A stretch of DNA of 64,000 nt from Hirudinaria manillensis. Taxonomy: Eukaryota > Annelida > Clitellata > Hirudinida > Hirudinidae. Positions 14,322-36,136 of this stretch are shown here, piece after piece. The stretch covers positions 3,342,501 through 3,406,500 of the forward strand of contig CM067529.1 of the NCBI GenBank assembly GCA_034509925.1, in the 5' to 3' direction. A program made the translations under genes and the position numbers. Position 1 is the first letter of the stretch. The number at the start of each line of letters is the position of its first letter. A model generated the notes under the pieces. That model saw nothing but the letters and a program-made list of their open reading frames with translations, was not told the DNA's origin and did no database searches.

Positions 14322-14362
<41 letters not shown>

Positions 14363-14643
14363 CCATCTGTTGCCATCCCTCAAAAAGTAATGTTTTTCTG
14401 ATTTCTCTCTTCCCTCAAAAAGTAATGTTTTTCTGATTTCTCTCTTCTCCCCTGTTGATGATGCAACCGCTGTTTGGCTTTGTTTTGTTTGTGAAATTAA
14501 AAATCATACAAAATTGTGGTTAATCATGGAAACGAATTGAATTGAATTTATCATGACGATGAAGTTTTGGTCGCTCTAGTTGTTGTTGTTGTTGTTGTTG
14601 TTGTTGCTGCTGTTATTGCTGTTTTTGTTGATGGTGATGATGA

Positions 14644-14719
<76 letters not shown>

Positions 14720-16776
14720 TTTTTATGATAATTTTAAATTTGTAGATACTTCCATAACGAATTTTATGATTTCAACGGATTCATCAAACATCAACTCAAA
14801 TAATTTATTATATTTGAATTAAAAATTAACTTAAATTAATTATTTTTCGAACTTTAAAATTAAAGTGAAATAATAAATTATGTATTTATTTATTATTTAT
14901 TTATTCCATTACAATTGAAATTCTCAACAGGAAATAAGTTTATTGATGGCTTTAATACCTCACCTGGTAATTAACTCCGAGCGATGGATTGTCAACAATT
15001 CTATTTAATTTTTATTTCATTTTATTTTTATTTTATTTTTATTTTATTTTATTTTATATTTTAATTCCTCCTAATTCACATCGAGTCGGATTAATAATGC
15101 GATTTTAAATGGTTAATTCTGTTAAAATATTTAAGTACTTTTTTTTTATTTATTTATCGATTTATTTTGGAAATTATTTTAAAAGACGTTTTAAATTTTA
15201 TTTTGTATTTCAATTCGTTTCAAATAATGAAGCACGAATAATCTCTCATTCGCTAGGCTCGGTTTTCGCATCAATCCTGATAATGATGATGACGACGATG
15301 ACGACTACGATGATGACGTTGCTGATGATAATGATGTTTTTCATTCGACTCTCTGTACTATTTCCAGGCAAAATATATATATATATAAATATATCTTTTT
15401 CAGTTGCAAAGTTTTGTAAAAAAAACCGTTTTTGTATTATTTCCAATTTATAAGAAAAATATTTGAAAATGACTCCTGCATATTTTCCCGCTCGATCTTT
15501 GAGTGACGTCACAAAAGTTCAAATTTTTATTAGAATTTCGACACAAAAAATAAAAAATAAAATAAAATAATAATAATAATCATCGAAAAGTCCAGAAAAG
15601 ATTCGAACCAAAAGTCTGTCTGTCTGTCTGTCGTGTCGTGTCGGACATCGATCAATCACTGACGTTTTAAAAAAAAAAGATCATAAATACGTCTGGCCTC
15701 ATGTGGTCTGATCTATTATTGAGCTAATTTCCGTCCGAATTACCTGCCCGTCTGTGAAAAAAAAACAGAGTGAAAGCTAAGCTAATTATTAACTTCTTTT
15801 CAAAAACCAATCTCCTTCTCTCGTCAACTTTTTTTTGCTTGGTTGAATTCTGTCTTTTGAAGTTTGAATTCCCCGGAGAGCAAAATGGCGGATTGTTGCG
15901 AGGGTGGAAAAGTTGAGGAACTTTCCAGGCAGAAAAATTGCTGCAAATCTTTAAAAAAAAAAACACAAAAAAAGCAAAAAAAACTTAGAAAATGGGGAAC
16001 AAACTCGTTCCCGAAAAGATCAAAAAAATATCTGGAGTCATCTGGGGTAACCTGAGGTTATCTGAGGTCATCCGAGGTCATGGAGATTTAAATTCGACTT
16101 TTTTTTTTAAATTACTTGTCAAATAAATTAATCTGTCGCTTGGAATTATGGAATTATTGAAGATAAATAAGTTTATTATTTCGATTATTAAAAACACATT
16201 TTGATCGCATTTCCGGCTGAATTAACATGGAAACATTGAATATGACTCAGCATAAAAAAAACTCGTTTCCAAATCTCTCGCCAGGTGTCCGTTCAAAGTC
16301 TCTGCGTTCGATTTTCACAGTAGTTTGTTTTGGTTTTTATGATTTTTTTTTTAAATAATTTTTGTTTTCTGGACCACACACGACGAATGTTTTAAGTCTG
16401 CGAATGATGAACTGCTGATGACGACAACAACGACGACGACGACGACGACGACGATGATGATGGTGATAACAACAAGAAAAATGCAGAGCTGGTGATAAAC
16501 ACATTTGAGGTGAGACAATGAGGTGAGTGAGGGCAGGCGATGATAGCGATGACGATAAGGCGCTTGTCATGATCGATGGAACGGGTGCAAATGAAGAAGG
16601 AACGAAGGATTGAAGGAAAGAAGGAAGGAAGCACGTGGAAACTCTGCTTCTGAGGGAAGCCATTTCAAGTGATGCATGAAAATGCAGAACCAGTTGTTTT
16701 TAAAAGGTGATTCGAATCGGTATCCAAAATCGACGGCGATCGATCTCTCGATCGGATGGTTGATCGGTCGACGAGA
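14104..16776. other. gene-poor DNA with several triplet arrays
   Basis: No gene is supported. It holds (GAT)n at 14,320-14,362, (GTT)n at 14,580-14,627, (ATT)n at 14,646-14,715, TTTTA runs near 15,008-15,055, a CTGT run at 15,616-15,635 and (GAC)n at 16,420-16,455. A lysine-rich 56-codon frame at 15,884-16,054 has a good start context but no recognisable content. Confidence 0.5.
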
Positions 16777-17014
16777 CGATTGATATTTCAATCAGGCGAT
16801 TGATCGATCAACCAGACGATTGATATTACAATCATTGAATGGTCAATCAACCAGATGATTGATATTTCAATCAGATGATTGATCAGTCGACCGAACGATT
16901 GATATTTCAATCAGATGATTGATCAGTCGACCGAACGATTGATATTTCAATCAGATGATTGATATTTCAATCAGATGATTGATCAGTCGACCGAACGATT
17001 GACATTTCAATCAG
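16777..17014. repeat. 40-bp tandem repeat with internal inverted repeats
   Basis: Roughly six copies of a 40-base unit beginning CGATTGATATTTCAATCA. Most copies are 39-40 bases; the last complete one is extended by an internal duplication. The first 18 bases of each unit are a near-palindrome (TGATTG...CAATCA). The other half carries GATCAGTCGACC, also partly self-complementary. It lies about 300 bases beyond the 3' end of the HECT ligase gene. Confidence 0.85.
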
Positions 17015-17325
17015 CGAGTGGTACGAACAAAAAGTTTGTTCACGAGGCCTTCTTTTCGACCTCCTCCAAACCATGGATTGCCACAGAATCGAGGATTAAA
17101 TCAAATAAAATTTTTAAAAAATTTAAAAAAAAATTGTCTTAAAACGTAACGACGGTCGCAAAATGTTCCTAGAATTTAATCGAAAGAAATATTAAAATCA
17201 CATTGTTGTGTACAAATGAAAACAATTTCATCATCATCTTCTTCATCGTCATCTTCTTCATCTTCATCTTCTTCATCCTCGGGCATCCCGAAAGACCCCC
17301 CCAACCATCCATCCCTCGGTCGGGT
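17015..17325 (-). other. 3' flank / probable 3' UTR of the HECT ligase gene
   Basis: On the minus strand this follows the ligase stop codon. It holds a GAA/GAT-type triplet run (17,228-17,279) and AT-rich DNA. I see no gene. Confidence 0.5.
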
Positions 17326-27391
<10,066 letters not shown>

Positions 27392-28366
27392 GTCTGTGTT
27401 CTTCTGGTGTTCATTGAAAAATAATTTAGAATGACAAGACAAAATAATTGTGAAAATTTATAAATATAGTGATGTTTTGGTTAGGCAATTCATCAACTAC
27501 CTTATAACCCACTTATTACATTTTACAGACTCAAACTAGTCATTTAATATCATAAAATATTGGGGGAATGATTTTTAAACATATTTCAATACACTGTTAA
27601 TGTCATAGTAAACCAATAGACTAGCAAAAAAATTATTTTGCTCTGCCAGAACCATAAAGTAAAACCTATATTAGTGAATTATAGCCAACGGTATCTAAGC
27701 ATTTAAAAGTCCCCTAACAGGAAAACTTTTTTAAGCATCTCTAGATAGAATAAAACAAATATACAATGTCCCTAATCAGATCGAAACACCCATTCAAACA
27801 TTTTGAGAAATTTCGACATGCGAACATCTACCTCAAACGTTCGGTTACGTAGCCAATTACTTACTCCGATCGCACAACATAAGTTAAAAATAAGTCATAA
27901 CAATGAACAATGTTTTGATATTTTCAAGAGATGTGCAATTTATTATTCTCTAAACTGAAATATAACACCCGTTGAAGTATTTGCACCAAGACAAAATTAG
28001 TAAAATATTTCTACCAACAATATTGTAATACAACTACGCTTTCCAGCAGCTTGTGAAATTATCACTGATTATTAAATATTATAAACAGCCATTGGATATT
28101 CCAGTAAGGTACCATCTTTTGTTTTAGAATTATGTTGAACTCGATTTCGGCACCTACACATCTGACTTCTTAGTATAATTCCTCACTCCATCTCATAATC
28201 CAACTGTATATATTATACATTATAAAGCCCAGTTTTAATGATCCAAACAAGTACCTTTCAATCCAGACAATATTCCACATCAAAACATTTTATTATCAAT
28301 CTTTTTGCAATTTAAACTGTAAAAATTACATCAAATTAGAACTTGATTAAGGCAGAGAGTAAGGGA
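27392..28366. other. intergenic spacer between TMEM129 and HECT ligase
   Basis: This holds the 3' flank of TMEM129 and the promoter/5' UTR region of the ligase, both on the minus strand. It is AT-rich without repeats. I see no gene. Confidence 0.6.
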
Positions 28367-30158
28367 TCATCTGAGAAGACAAATATCAAGCATGCAGAAT
28401 GTTGCCCTGCAAGTTGGACAAGGGGATTTGCTGGAGAGCCAAGTCTCTGGCCGTCCTTGATCCTGCCTGCTGGCAAACCACTTGCCCATGCACTCCAGGC
28501 ACCACATAGGCCGACACATGCAAATCTGGCAGGTTTGAGATCTGTTTTCATCATCGCAGCACTTTACTAGTTTAACATTCGACGGTGTTTGCATGCATCC
28601 TATGCAGTTCTCAATCTCCTGAAAAGGCAGTAGAAAAAGTTTAAAAACCTATCAAATTGATCTATGCAACTGAAAAATGCATTTTTGCGGGATGTAAAGT
28701 ACTAAAATTAAATTACAATTTGTATTTTGTAATTTAGTATCATTAATTATTTAGGGAATAAACCTTCATTAGAAATACATGCAGCTGCTAGAGACATCTA
28801 GTGCAGATCAATTTTTAAAAAAATTCAAGTCTGCAAATCTTTTATCAATAGTTCAACCAGCAATGATCAACAACTACTCCCTAAAAACAAAAAAAAATAA
28901 AAAAAACCACTAACTATGTTTTGTGCCACGGCATATTTTGGATTGAGTTCAACTTGACTTCTGAAAGCACCAAGAAACTGATCGGAGAGTGACTGCTGGA
29001 TGACGACGTTCCGAACGTTGATGATTGGACCTCTTAGCTTCTCTCTCAGGTCATTATATTCTGATGCTAGCAATCTTCACATTTTAAAAAATTTTCCCAA
29101 TTTTAAATTTCACTGGTTAAATAATAAATTAATTTTAATGTGCTACACATTCTTAAACTCAATTTGTCGATAATTTATTAATTCAATTAATTTAATAATT
29201 AATAGTTACATAATAAATTAATATTAATGTGCTACACATTCCTGCACTCAATTCGTCATTAATTTAATTAATTTATTAATTCATTGATACACCAAAGAAG
29301 AGACGAACCTGATCTTGAACGGCTTCACTCTCGGATCGGCACTCGTGACGAGGATGTTGAGGACTTGAGCACCTACCATTCTTTCATAGTGGATGCCATG
29401 ATTTTCACTACCTACGATGGTCAGGTGAGTGTCCTCTTGCCGAGCCACGTGCGTCGTATAAGTCGAGGTCAGGATCAGCCACGAGTCTGTAACTATAAGT
29501 CTTCTCCTGCATACAAATTTCTATTTCAGAAATTGGCTGAGCACCATCTAGGGTTTGTTCATTGATCAATGTGTAATTAATTGGAAAGTAGAAATGGAAC
29601 TACCCCAGGGTTCCTGTTGTGAATTTGTCGAATCTTCGAAACTCGAGATTTATTGATGAGGCAACAGATCTCCACCCTTCTCTGCCCAGAGTCAAGTTTT
29701 TAAGTCGAACAGAAATTGGATGTTTGTCCCACTTTGTATGCATCCAGTAAATGGCCATGGAATTGCAACAGACCAATACAAAAAGACTAGATAGAACGAT
29801 AAAGTTCCAGAGATATCCGTAATTGCCATAATCTATAACATCCGATTTATCAGAAACAAAACTATATCCTGCGACAAAACCTAAAATAACAATAATCGTT
29901 AATTAAATATGAAAATGAGTCAAAAAAGTTTTAATAAAATGAATTCTACATGCCTATAGGTAATAGGGAATGAGTGACGAGCGTTGCAGTAGTCCTACGT
30001 ATGTGATAACCAACAAAATCCGAATGCTCGCTGCCAAGAATGTTACCAAAAATATTCTGAACTGTAAACCCGGCATAAACAAACTCAGATGGAGGCGCAA
30101 CAATACAGACGCAAAACATGAAATAGAAAATTATAAATATAAACTCTTCGGGGATCAT
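28367..30158 (-). CDS. TMEM129: TMEM129, ER-membrane RING-type E3 ubiquitin ligase
   Basis: The human orthologue is an ER ligase in Derlin-dependent ERAD. Exons (minus): 29954-30158, 29604-29880, 29309-29506, 28915-29074, 28367-28618, giving 363 aa, close to the human length of 362. Three hydrophobic segments are visible, near residues 6-24, 62-78 and 91-112. The cytosolic C-terminal domain starts at about 281 with CIGC and continues through CQICMCRPMWC, CMGKWFASRQD and CPTCRATFC, the cysteine-rich atypical RING of this family. FTVQN and LGSE near the N terminus and the VASS-N-EFRR-DKF stretch also match the family. Intron 1 must use a GC donor (TAG|GCATGT at 29,953) to keep the frame. It sits in tandem with the HECT ligase and AP1AR on the same strand. 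Confidence 0.95.
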
Positions 30159-31241
30159 TTTAGTATTGGCGATCGGATGGCAATGCTGACGACAACAACA
30201 ACCGCGTTTAAAGGTAAAGCTAGATGGATCCTAACTACAATTATTGATTTTTTAAATAATTTTAGCAGAGAAAAAGCGAGTTTCAGAAAAAATATAATTG
30301 CTCACCTCAGTATTCGAATTGTTTAGTAATAAAACTTTTCTGTTTTAACAAGACTTTCATGCAAACTTCTTGGACCCCCGACCTCACTGCCCTCTATCGC
30401 GAATGGCGTACAACCCTTTTGCCGTTAAATTAGTTTAATATGACAAGTCGAACTCGGTTCCTCAGCTTCACCCAAAAGTCAGGTCATTCAATCTCAGCTT
30501 AGTTCCTTAGCCTAAATTCAATCCTAAAAGCATTAATCTGAACATAGTCACCCGCCTCCTCAACAAGCTAAAGCAAATTGATCGATCAAACTTGACTCCA
30601 GAAATCAAGTTTGAGCAAAATTCATGATTACCAAGACTTTTGATCAAAAATTTGATGTCAAGTAAAATCGGCCAATAGCGAAACAATATTAAACAAAATC
30701 TGAGATCAAAGACATGATAAGAATTCAATGGCCCAAACATGCATCGAAATAAATGCGAAGGTTCTATCGGAATGCATCTCCGTAACAAGTAACGATGGCT
30801 AAGTTATAACTAGTCAAAGCACTAGTAACATTAGGACAAAGAAAAGTGGAATATTCAAAAGTATCACAAAATGCAAAACCCTACCACCAAAAATTTCCTT
30901 CAGAGAATAAATCAAAAATCCAAAAACTAGTATTGAAGATAAGAAACAAAGAACGCTCTAGAAAGTTGCTACCCAATTGAGTTCATCAACTGTCATGCCA
31001 TTTTGTCGGAAACTAATCCGACACTGACCCGCACCGCAATAGCAAATTCAAATCATCGGTTCTCAAACAATAATAATAATTATTATTATTATAATAATAA
31101 CAACAATAATGATAAACATTCAACAAATTTAAGAGAATCACGACACTCGAAACAACGCACGTCTCCGTCACCGAAGACAAAAATAATTTCAACTCATTTT
31201 ACCGCACGACACCGGGCTCGCCCCCCGGGGGGACGTGGAAA
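30159..31241. other. intergenic spacer between AP1AR and TMEM129
   Basis: Upstream (minus-strand) flank of TMEM129 and 3' flank of AP1AR. There is a short AAT/ATT inverted patch at 31,068-31,105. I see no gene. Confidence 0.6.
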
Positions 31242-33617
31242 TCATCGGGGCGGAATGTTTTCTGCCGCAGAGGAATCAACGGAGAGACCATGCAGGCAGT
31301 TCGTGTTGCCCGATACGTTGTTGTTGTTGATGGTGTCGATCTTGTTGCACAGGATCTGAGAGGGACCGACGACGAAGTCGTTGTCCCACTCGAAGTCGCT
31401 CGAGAGTCTTTCCGTCCGGAGGGAGGGCTTCGTCTCCTCCTCCGCGGAAGTCGAGTATCTGCTTTTCTTTCCGCCGGCCTCGATGGGCTGCATGCCTGGA
31501 AAAGTTCAGGATAGGTCTTGATCGCACGGAGACGGATGGTCATGCAAGATAAACGAAGAAAACAAATCGATTTTAAACATTGGAAATGTTATCATGAGAA
31601 ATCGTAAAGCTGTAAAAATCGGAAGGAACAAGATCACGTCTCGTGAGAGTTTCTCGTTTCCATCCTCGTTCTGTCGATCAAAACTCGATGCAAACCTGCT
31701 TCGTGTTCCCACTCCAAATCGATGGAAGAAGCTTCGGTTTTTGACCTGTCGTCGTCGCTCACCACGTCCGGAACGACTGACGAGGAAGAAAAAAATAAGA
31801 AAAAAGTCGATCTTTGAAAACAAAACCACAAATAATTTCTGATCATTTAAAAGCAAATAAATAGAAATTCAATCATCATCTCGAGTTCAAAGGTCGTGGC
31901 AATGGTAATAACCGAGAAGGTTGTTGACGTGGTTACGAGCGGCTGCGGACCTTGCCTTGACGCATTCCAGGAAGGACTCGAAGTCGTCATCTTCTTCTTC
32001 GTCGACGGTCCTATTCCGAATGATGGAGAATAGTAGAAGCACGAGAACAAGGTACAAGAAACATTCAAAGAAGAATGGCCATCATCATTATCATCACTAA
32101 AACACCATCATCATCATCAGCATCACAAAAATGAGTATCGACAACTGACACATCCCAGTTTCCTTCATTTTCTTCCAGCCAACTCGCTTGTGATTTGTGC
32201 TGAACCTTTGACAAGGGTGACAGTCTGGAATTTGTAAATTTAACAACAGGACTAAAACAGAAATCTTTTATGAATAAAATTTATCAGCAAAAATATATAA
32301 AATGTAAATAAATCACTCAAAAATCATGTGGTACCTAAAGAAACAATTATGTTACTGTTAAACTACCACGTGTACCTTTGAAAACCTCCGTCCTTCTTGA
32401 TGAGGGACCTGACACCTTGAAACCCCTGCCCCTTGACATGGCAGTAAGCCTCCTCCTCCCTCCTCAGTTCATCCTCCTGCTGAACCAACTGCAAAAGGGA
32501 TCAAAGGTCGTGTCGTCGAAGAAGTGTCGTTTCTTGCGAAATGCGAGTAAACAAGCGTGCGAGCGCGGACGGATTTGCGAAATCGGGATCGGGCTCGACG
32601 AAAATAATTGTGGCAAATGAACGGATGAAGGCGAAGCTGCGTTGCCAGTTATCGCTGAGAGCAAATTATATTCGGGAAATAAAATTAAAAAGAAAAATAA
32701 TTAAAAACAACCATGCAAACGGAGTAAAAGTATCAAGCAGTGCAGACTTCACTAAGCAGAAAATTTACCTCCTCTTTCAGTTTATCATCAACAAATTTCT
32801 GCTCCTCGACGAGAACGTCATAGTGCCGGCTTCTCAGCCAGGCCCTCTCCGAGTCGGTCAAAAGAGGAACATTCAATCTGAGCAAATCAAAGTGTGAACT
32901 GATGGCTTGGTTAATTAAACAAAATAAAATCACTTAATAATAAACATGGCAAATGCAAATCGTCACAGAGGAAATTAAAATCCAAAGCAAATCTCTCCTC
33001 CGAACAGAAATTAAGTCCGAACCGGCAAAAGAAAGTTTGAGAAAAAAAATACAACATAAAAAGGACGTAAAAAATGAGATTGTCGACAAGAGCCAGCAAG
33101 ATTAGCAACAACAACAACAACAACAGTGATGCGGGGTACCCATCGCATGTACGAAGACACGGTGAAAGGCCTGTTCCGTTCCGACTGAATCCTAAGCGTT
33201 GGTTACAAATTATTCATTCCTCATCTTCATAAGGACCTCACAAAAAAAAGTGAAATAAGAAAAAAACAAGTTACCTGGTGTTGTCGTTGTCTTGAGACTC
33301 CTACAAGTCAAAAGGAGTTAAAGCCTACTTGGATAAATAAAACTCAAAAGGCAAACTCACTTCATCCATTAGATTTTCAAACTGAGGGTAAATGATGAAA
33401 ACCAGTTTAGACACGAAATACTAAATGCAAATCAAATCTGTATCCAACCTCTATTGAAATGTCTCTCTCCACATTATATCTGGTTCTGAGATACCTCCTA
33501 TTCATTTAATAAAACTTATTAAGCCATTCACAGAATCTTCCAATGACATTGATTTAATAATCGCAACAACTACCTCTTATCAAACTTTCCAAAACACCTC
33601 TCGCAACAGTTTCCCAT
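31242..33617 (-). CDS. AP1AR: AP1AR (gadkin), AP-1 complex-associated regulatory protein
   Basis: The vertebrate protein links AP-1 vesicles to kinesin and restrains Arp2/3. Exons (minus): 33574-33617, 33449-33494, 33361-33381, 33275-33300, 32769-32877, 32376-32488, 32150-32224, 31913-32010, 31696-31776, 31242-31495; all phases agree and give 288 aa (human 302). The N terminus MGNCCERCFG keeps the lipidation-type MGNCC start of the human protein. The helix-forming charged stretch (about 46-120) includes the LRSRHYD block. A DDFESFL segment lies near 153-159. The paired acidic-tryptophan boxes SIDLEWE (about 195-201) and DFEWDNDF (about 238-245) correspond to the human SLDLEWE and LEWENDF boxes that bind AP-1. 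Two exons are very small (21 and 26 bases). Identification rests on recalled human sequence and is strong over several separate blocks. Confidence 0.9.
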
Positions 33618-34306
33618 GCTACGTACGTGTCTAAGTGCAGATTTCCACCACTATCTACAGTCGCCTCATCCCGTAAGTCAGACGAATTGTTTTAAATTAG
33701 GTCGGAAAACGATAAAGTGCACTTTAATTAAATCAGATTAACGAGTCCGCACCACGGTCCGAGCAAATATGCCAATCTCGTTACTTTCGCGAGTGGAAAT
33801 ACGATACGCCCAGAAGTGACTGATCCAAAGAGTAATTCCTAGCAAACTAATTAACGACTATACTGGTCCTATGTAAACAAATATTAACGCTCAATGTTTG
33901 CGAACAACAACCCCCGAAAATTTCCAGACCTCCCACATAAACATTATATTAGAGAAGGATACAAATCGTCGTTCTTAAAATGACGAGTGACTGCTGACAT
34001 GAAAATAACCATGATTTGAGAGATTGAATTTTAAAGATGAAAAATAAAGCTTAATTAAACGATTCACGGAAGTGAGAGGAAATTCGGAATTAAGAGGAAT
34101 GCATTTAATGCATTACTAATCGGAATTCGTCAGATGGCAAACGTTCTTTGGAACCAGAGTAATTTTTGACACAAACAGTCCTAAACCCCAAGAATCTCCA
34201 AATTCCATGTTGATCAATCTTTAAAAAAAACATTTGGTAATAACTACATATAAATTTATTCAAAAAATTCTATCATCCTGGCGATAGGAGTTCGCAAACA
34301 AACCAC

Positions 34307-34624
34307 TCATTTCTTCGTGCTCGCATGCAAATAATGATAGCGATAAAGTTGAATATCAAAGTCCAGCTTCAGTATCCAGTGGCTTTTGAACCTGGGAATG
34401 AAGTACGAGCACTTCGAAGTGCCACGCGAGCTTTTGTCCGTCCGAAGAAAGTTTATAAGACTCCATTCATAGGCTCTAGACATCTGGCTAGCAGACTTTA
34501 AGCGAAACCTCCTTCTGTCTTTGCAAAGAATAAAAACTTCCTCTTTGAGGTACCAGTCAATGGCACGAGAAGTTGCCATCGGATACAACCAGAATTTGTC
34601 TTTGATGCACAAGACCTTGAACAT
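34307..34624 (-). CDS. unrecognised 105-codon open frame
   Basis: An ATG-started frame with an in-frame stop immediately upstream. It is aromatic- and basic-rich and contains no repeats, unlike most open frames nearby. It has no signal peptide, no zinc or catalytic motif that I recognise, and no obvious splice partner. It could be a small single-exon gene, part of a longer unit, or chance. Confidence 0.15.
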   Translation of the reverse strand: MFKVLCIKDKFWLYPMATSRAIDWYLKEEVFILCKDRRRFRLKSASQMSRAYEWSLINFLRTDKSSRGTSKCSYFIPRFKSHWILKLDFDIQLYRYHYLHASTKK

Positions 34625-36007
34625 TTATCAGAAAAACGAAAAAAAAACCCATCAATATTGCAGAAGTGAATGAATGTAGTCATTTGGTTGATGGTTCCTT
34701 TAAGCGTTAGACTAGATTTGCCAAAAATAAATAAACAGGCAAACAATTCCTTCGTCATCTTGAGAAAAAAAAAACTTTTGGCCGAAGACAAACATCAATT
34801 AAACGGAAACTATGAATCAGAAACGATTTGCTGGAAATTCGCCAAAAGCGATGTGAAAGGCTTCAATCGCAGAAACAACTGCGGACAACAATACCGAATG
34901 TGCAAAGTGCCACATGAGCCACACAAATAAATAAAAGTCTCATCGGTGATCAAATGTCATCGCTCGGAGAAGGAACCGGCTACGCCCATTTTCCCAGCAG
35001 ACCTAAAACCGTCATCAACATCAACAACAACAGCAGCAAGGAGAGCAAAATAACCCAAATAAGTACAACAACCACAACCGTTCGATGTCTCGGAAGTTAC
35101 TTCCGTCATCATCGCCTGGAAGTTGAAATCGAAGAATGGAAATCGCTGAGAATCGAAGGCTAGCAGTGGTGACAACGGACTTTTCGAAAACACAATCTCA
35201 ACTCCGCCACGCACAATAAGACCCTTGCTCGCTAGATGAGTCTCTATTCTCTTCACTTGCCTGGTTGATGGTGATGACACTGACATCGGCAAAGACGATG
35301 GTGATGAAGACGACGACGATGATGATGATGATGATAATGATGAGGATGAGGAAGATGGTGATGATGAAGAGGAAGAAGAGGAAGATGATGAGTGCACGCA
35401 GCCAGTGATGATGACTAGCGACGTTTACAGCGCAACTCGAAAAACTCCTTATAGTGGTGCGCGCGTAGCAGAAAAGACTATATGCCCACCACCATCGTCT
35501 TCTACCCTCTCTTTCTTTTCCCCTCGATCTCTCTTTTTCCTTCAACTACCACAACTAAAACGTTATGCTTTCCGCTTTTCAACGTTTGCATCTTTCCATC
35601 TGATTGTCGACTTTGGATTTTTGAGCCTATTGGAGCTTTGGAGTAGGAATATCTCTGCCTGTCACACTCAACTGAACTTAACCTGCCGGAGGCGATACAT
35701 GCGATATAGAGGTGAGTGAGTTATAATTAATCCATTTCAATAATAATCAACAACAACAACAAGACCTTTATTGCTATTATATTATTTTTGTTATTATTAT
35801 TGTTGTTGTTATTATTGTTATTATTTATTATCATCACTATTGATATTGTTGTTGTTGTTTCTTATATATAAATTTAAAATGGAATTAAATCGTCATTAGT
35901 ATTATTATTATTAGTTTCATTTCACCAAAATAATTCATACAAATACCAAAAAAAAATTAATAAAAACTGCTAAAAATATTTCGTTAAGGCACCACTTTAA
36001 CTGGTAA

Positions 36008-36018
36008 TAATAATAATG

Positions 36019-36060
<42 letters not shown>

Positions 36061-36066
36061 GTAATG

Positions 36067-36117
<51 letters not shown>

Positions 36118-36136
36118 TTAATAATAATAATAATAT
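36008..36136. repeat. (AAT)n microsatellite, about 42 units
   Basis: Nearly continuous ATA/AAT triplets with a few GAT, CAG and ATT interruptions, about 128 bases long. Confidence 0.9.

Noticed and set aside
15600-15620. tRNA B-box-like GATTCGAACC
   Set aside because: No matching A box or cloverleaf arms at the right distance on either strand.
15884-16054. 56-codon lysine- and cysteine-rich plus-strand frame with a good start context
   Set aside because: Mostly poly-A derived lysines, no homology, no splice partner.
16777-17014. CRISPR-like array
   Set aside because: Repeats are directly adjacent with no unique spacers, in a eukaryotic context; it is a minisatellite.
34957-35545. Serine-rich minus-strand frame and its neighbours
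   Set aside because: The length comes from (GAT)n/(TCA)n at 35,297-35,392; the same tract is open in several frames.
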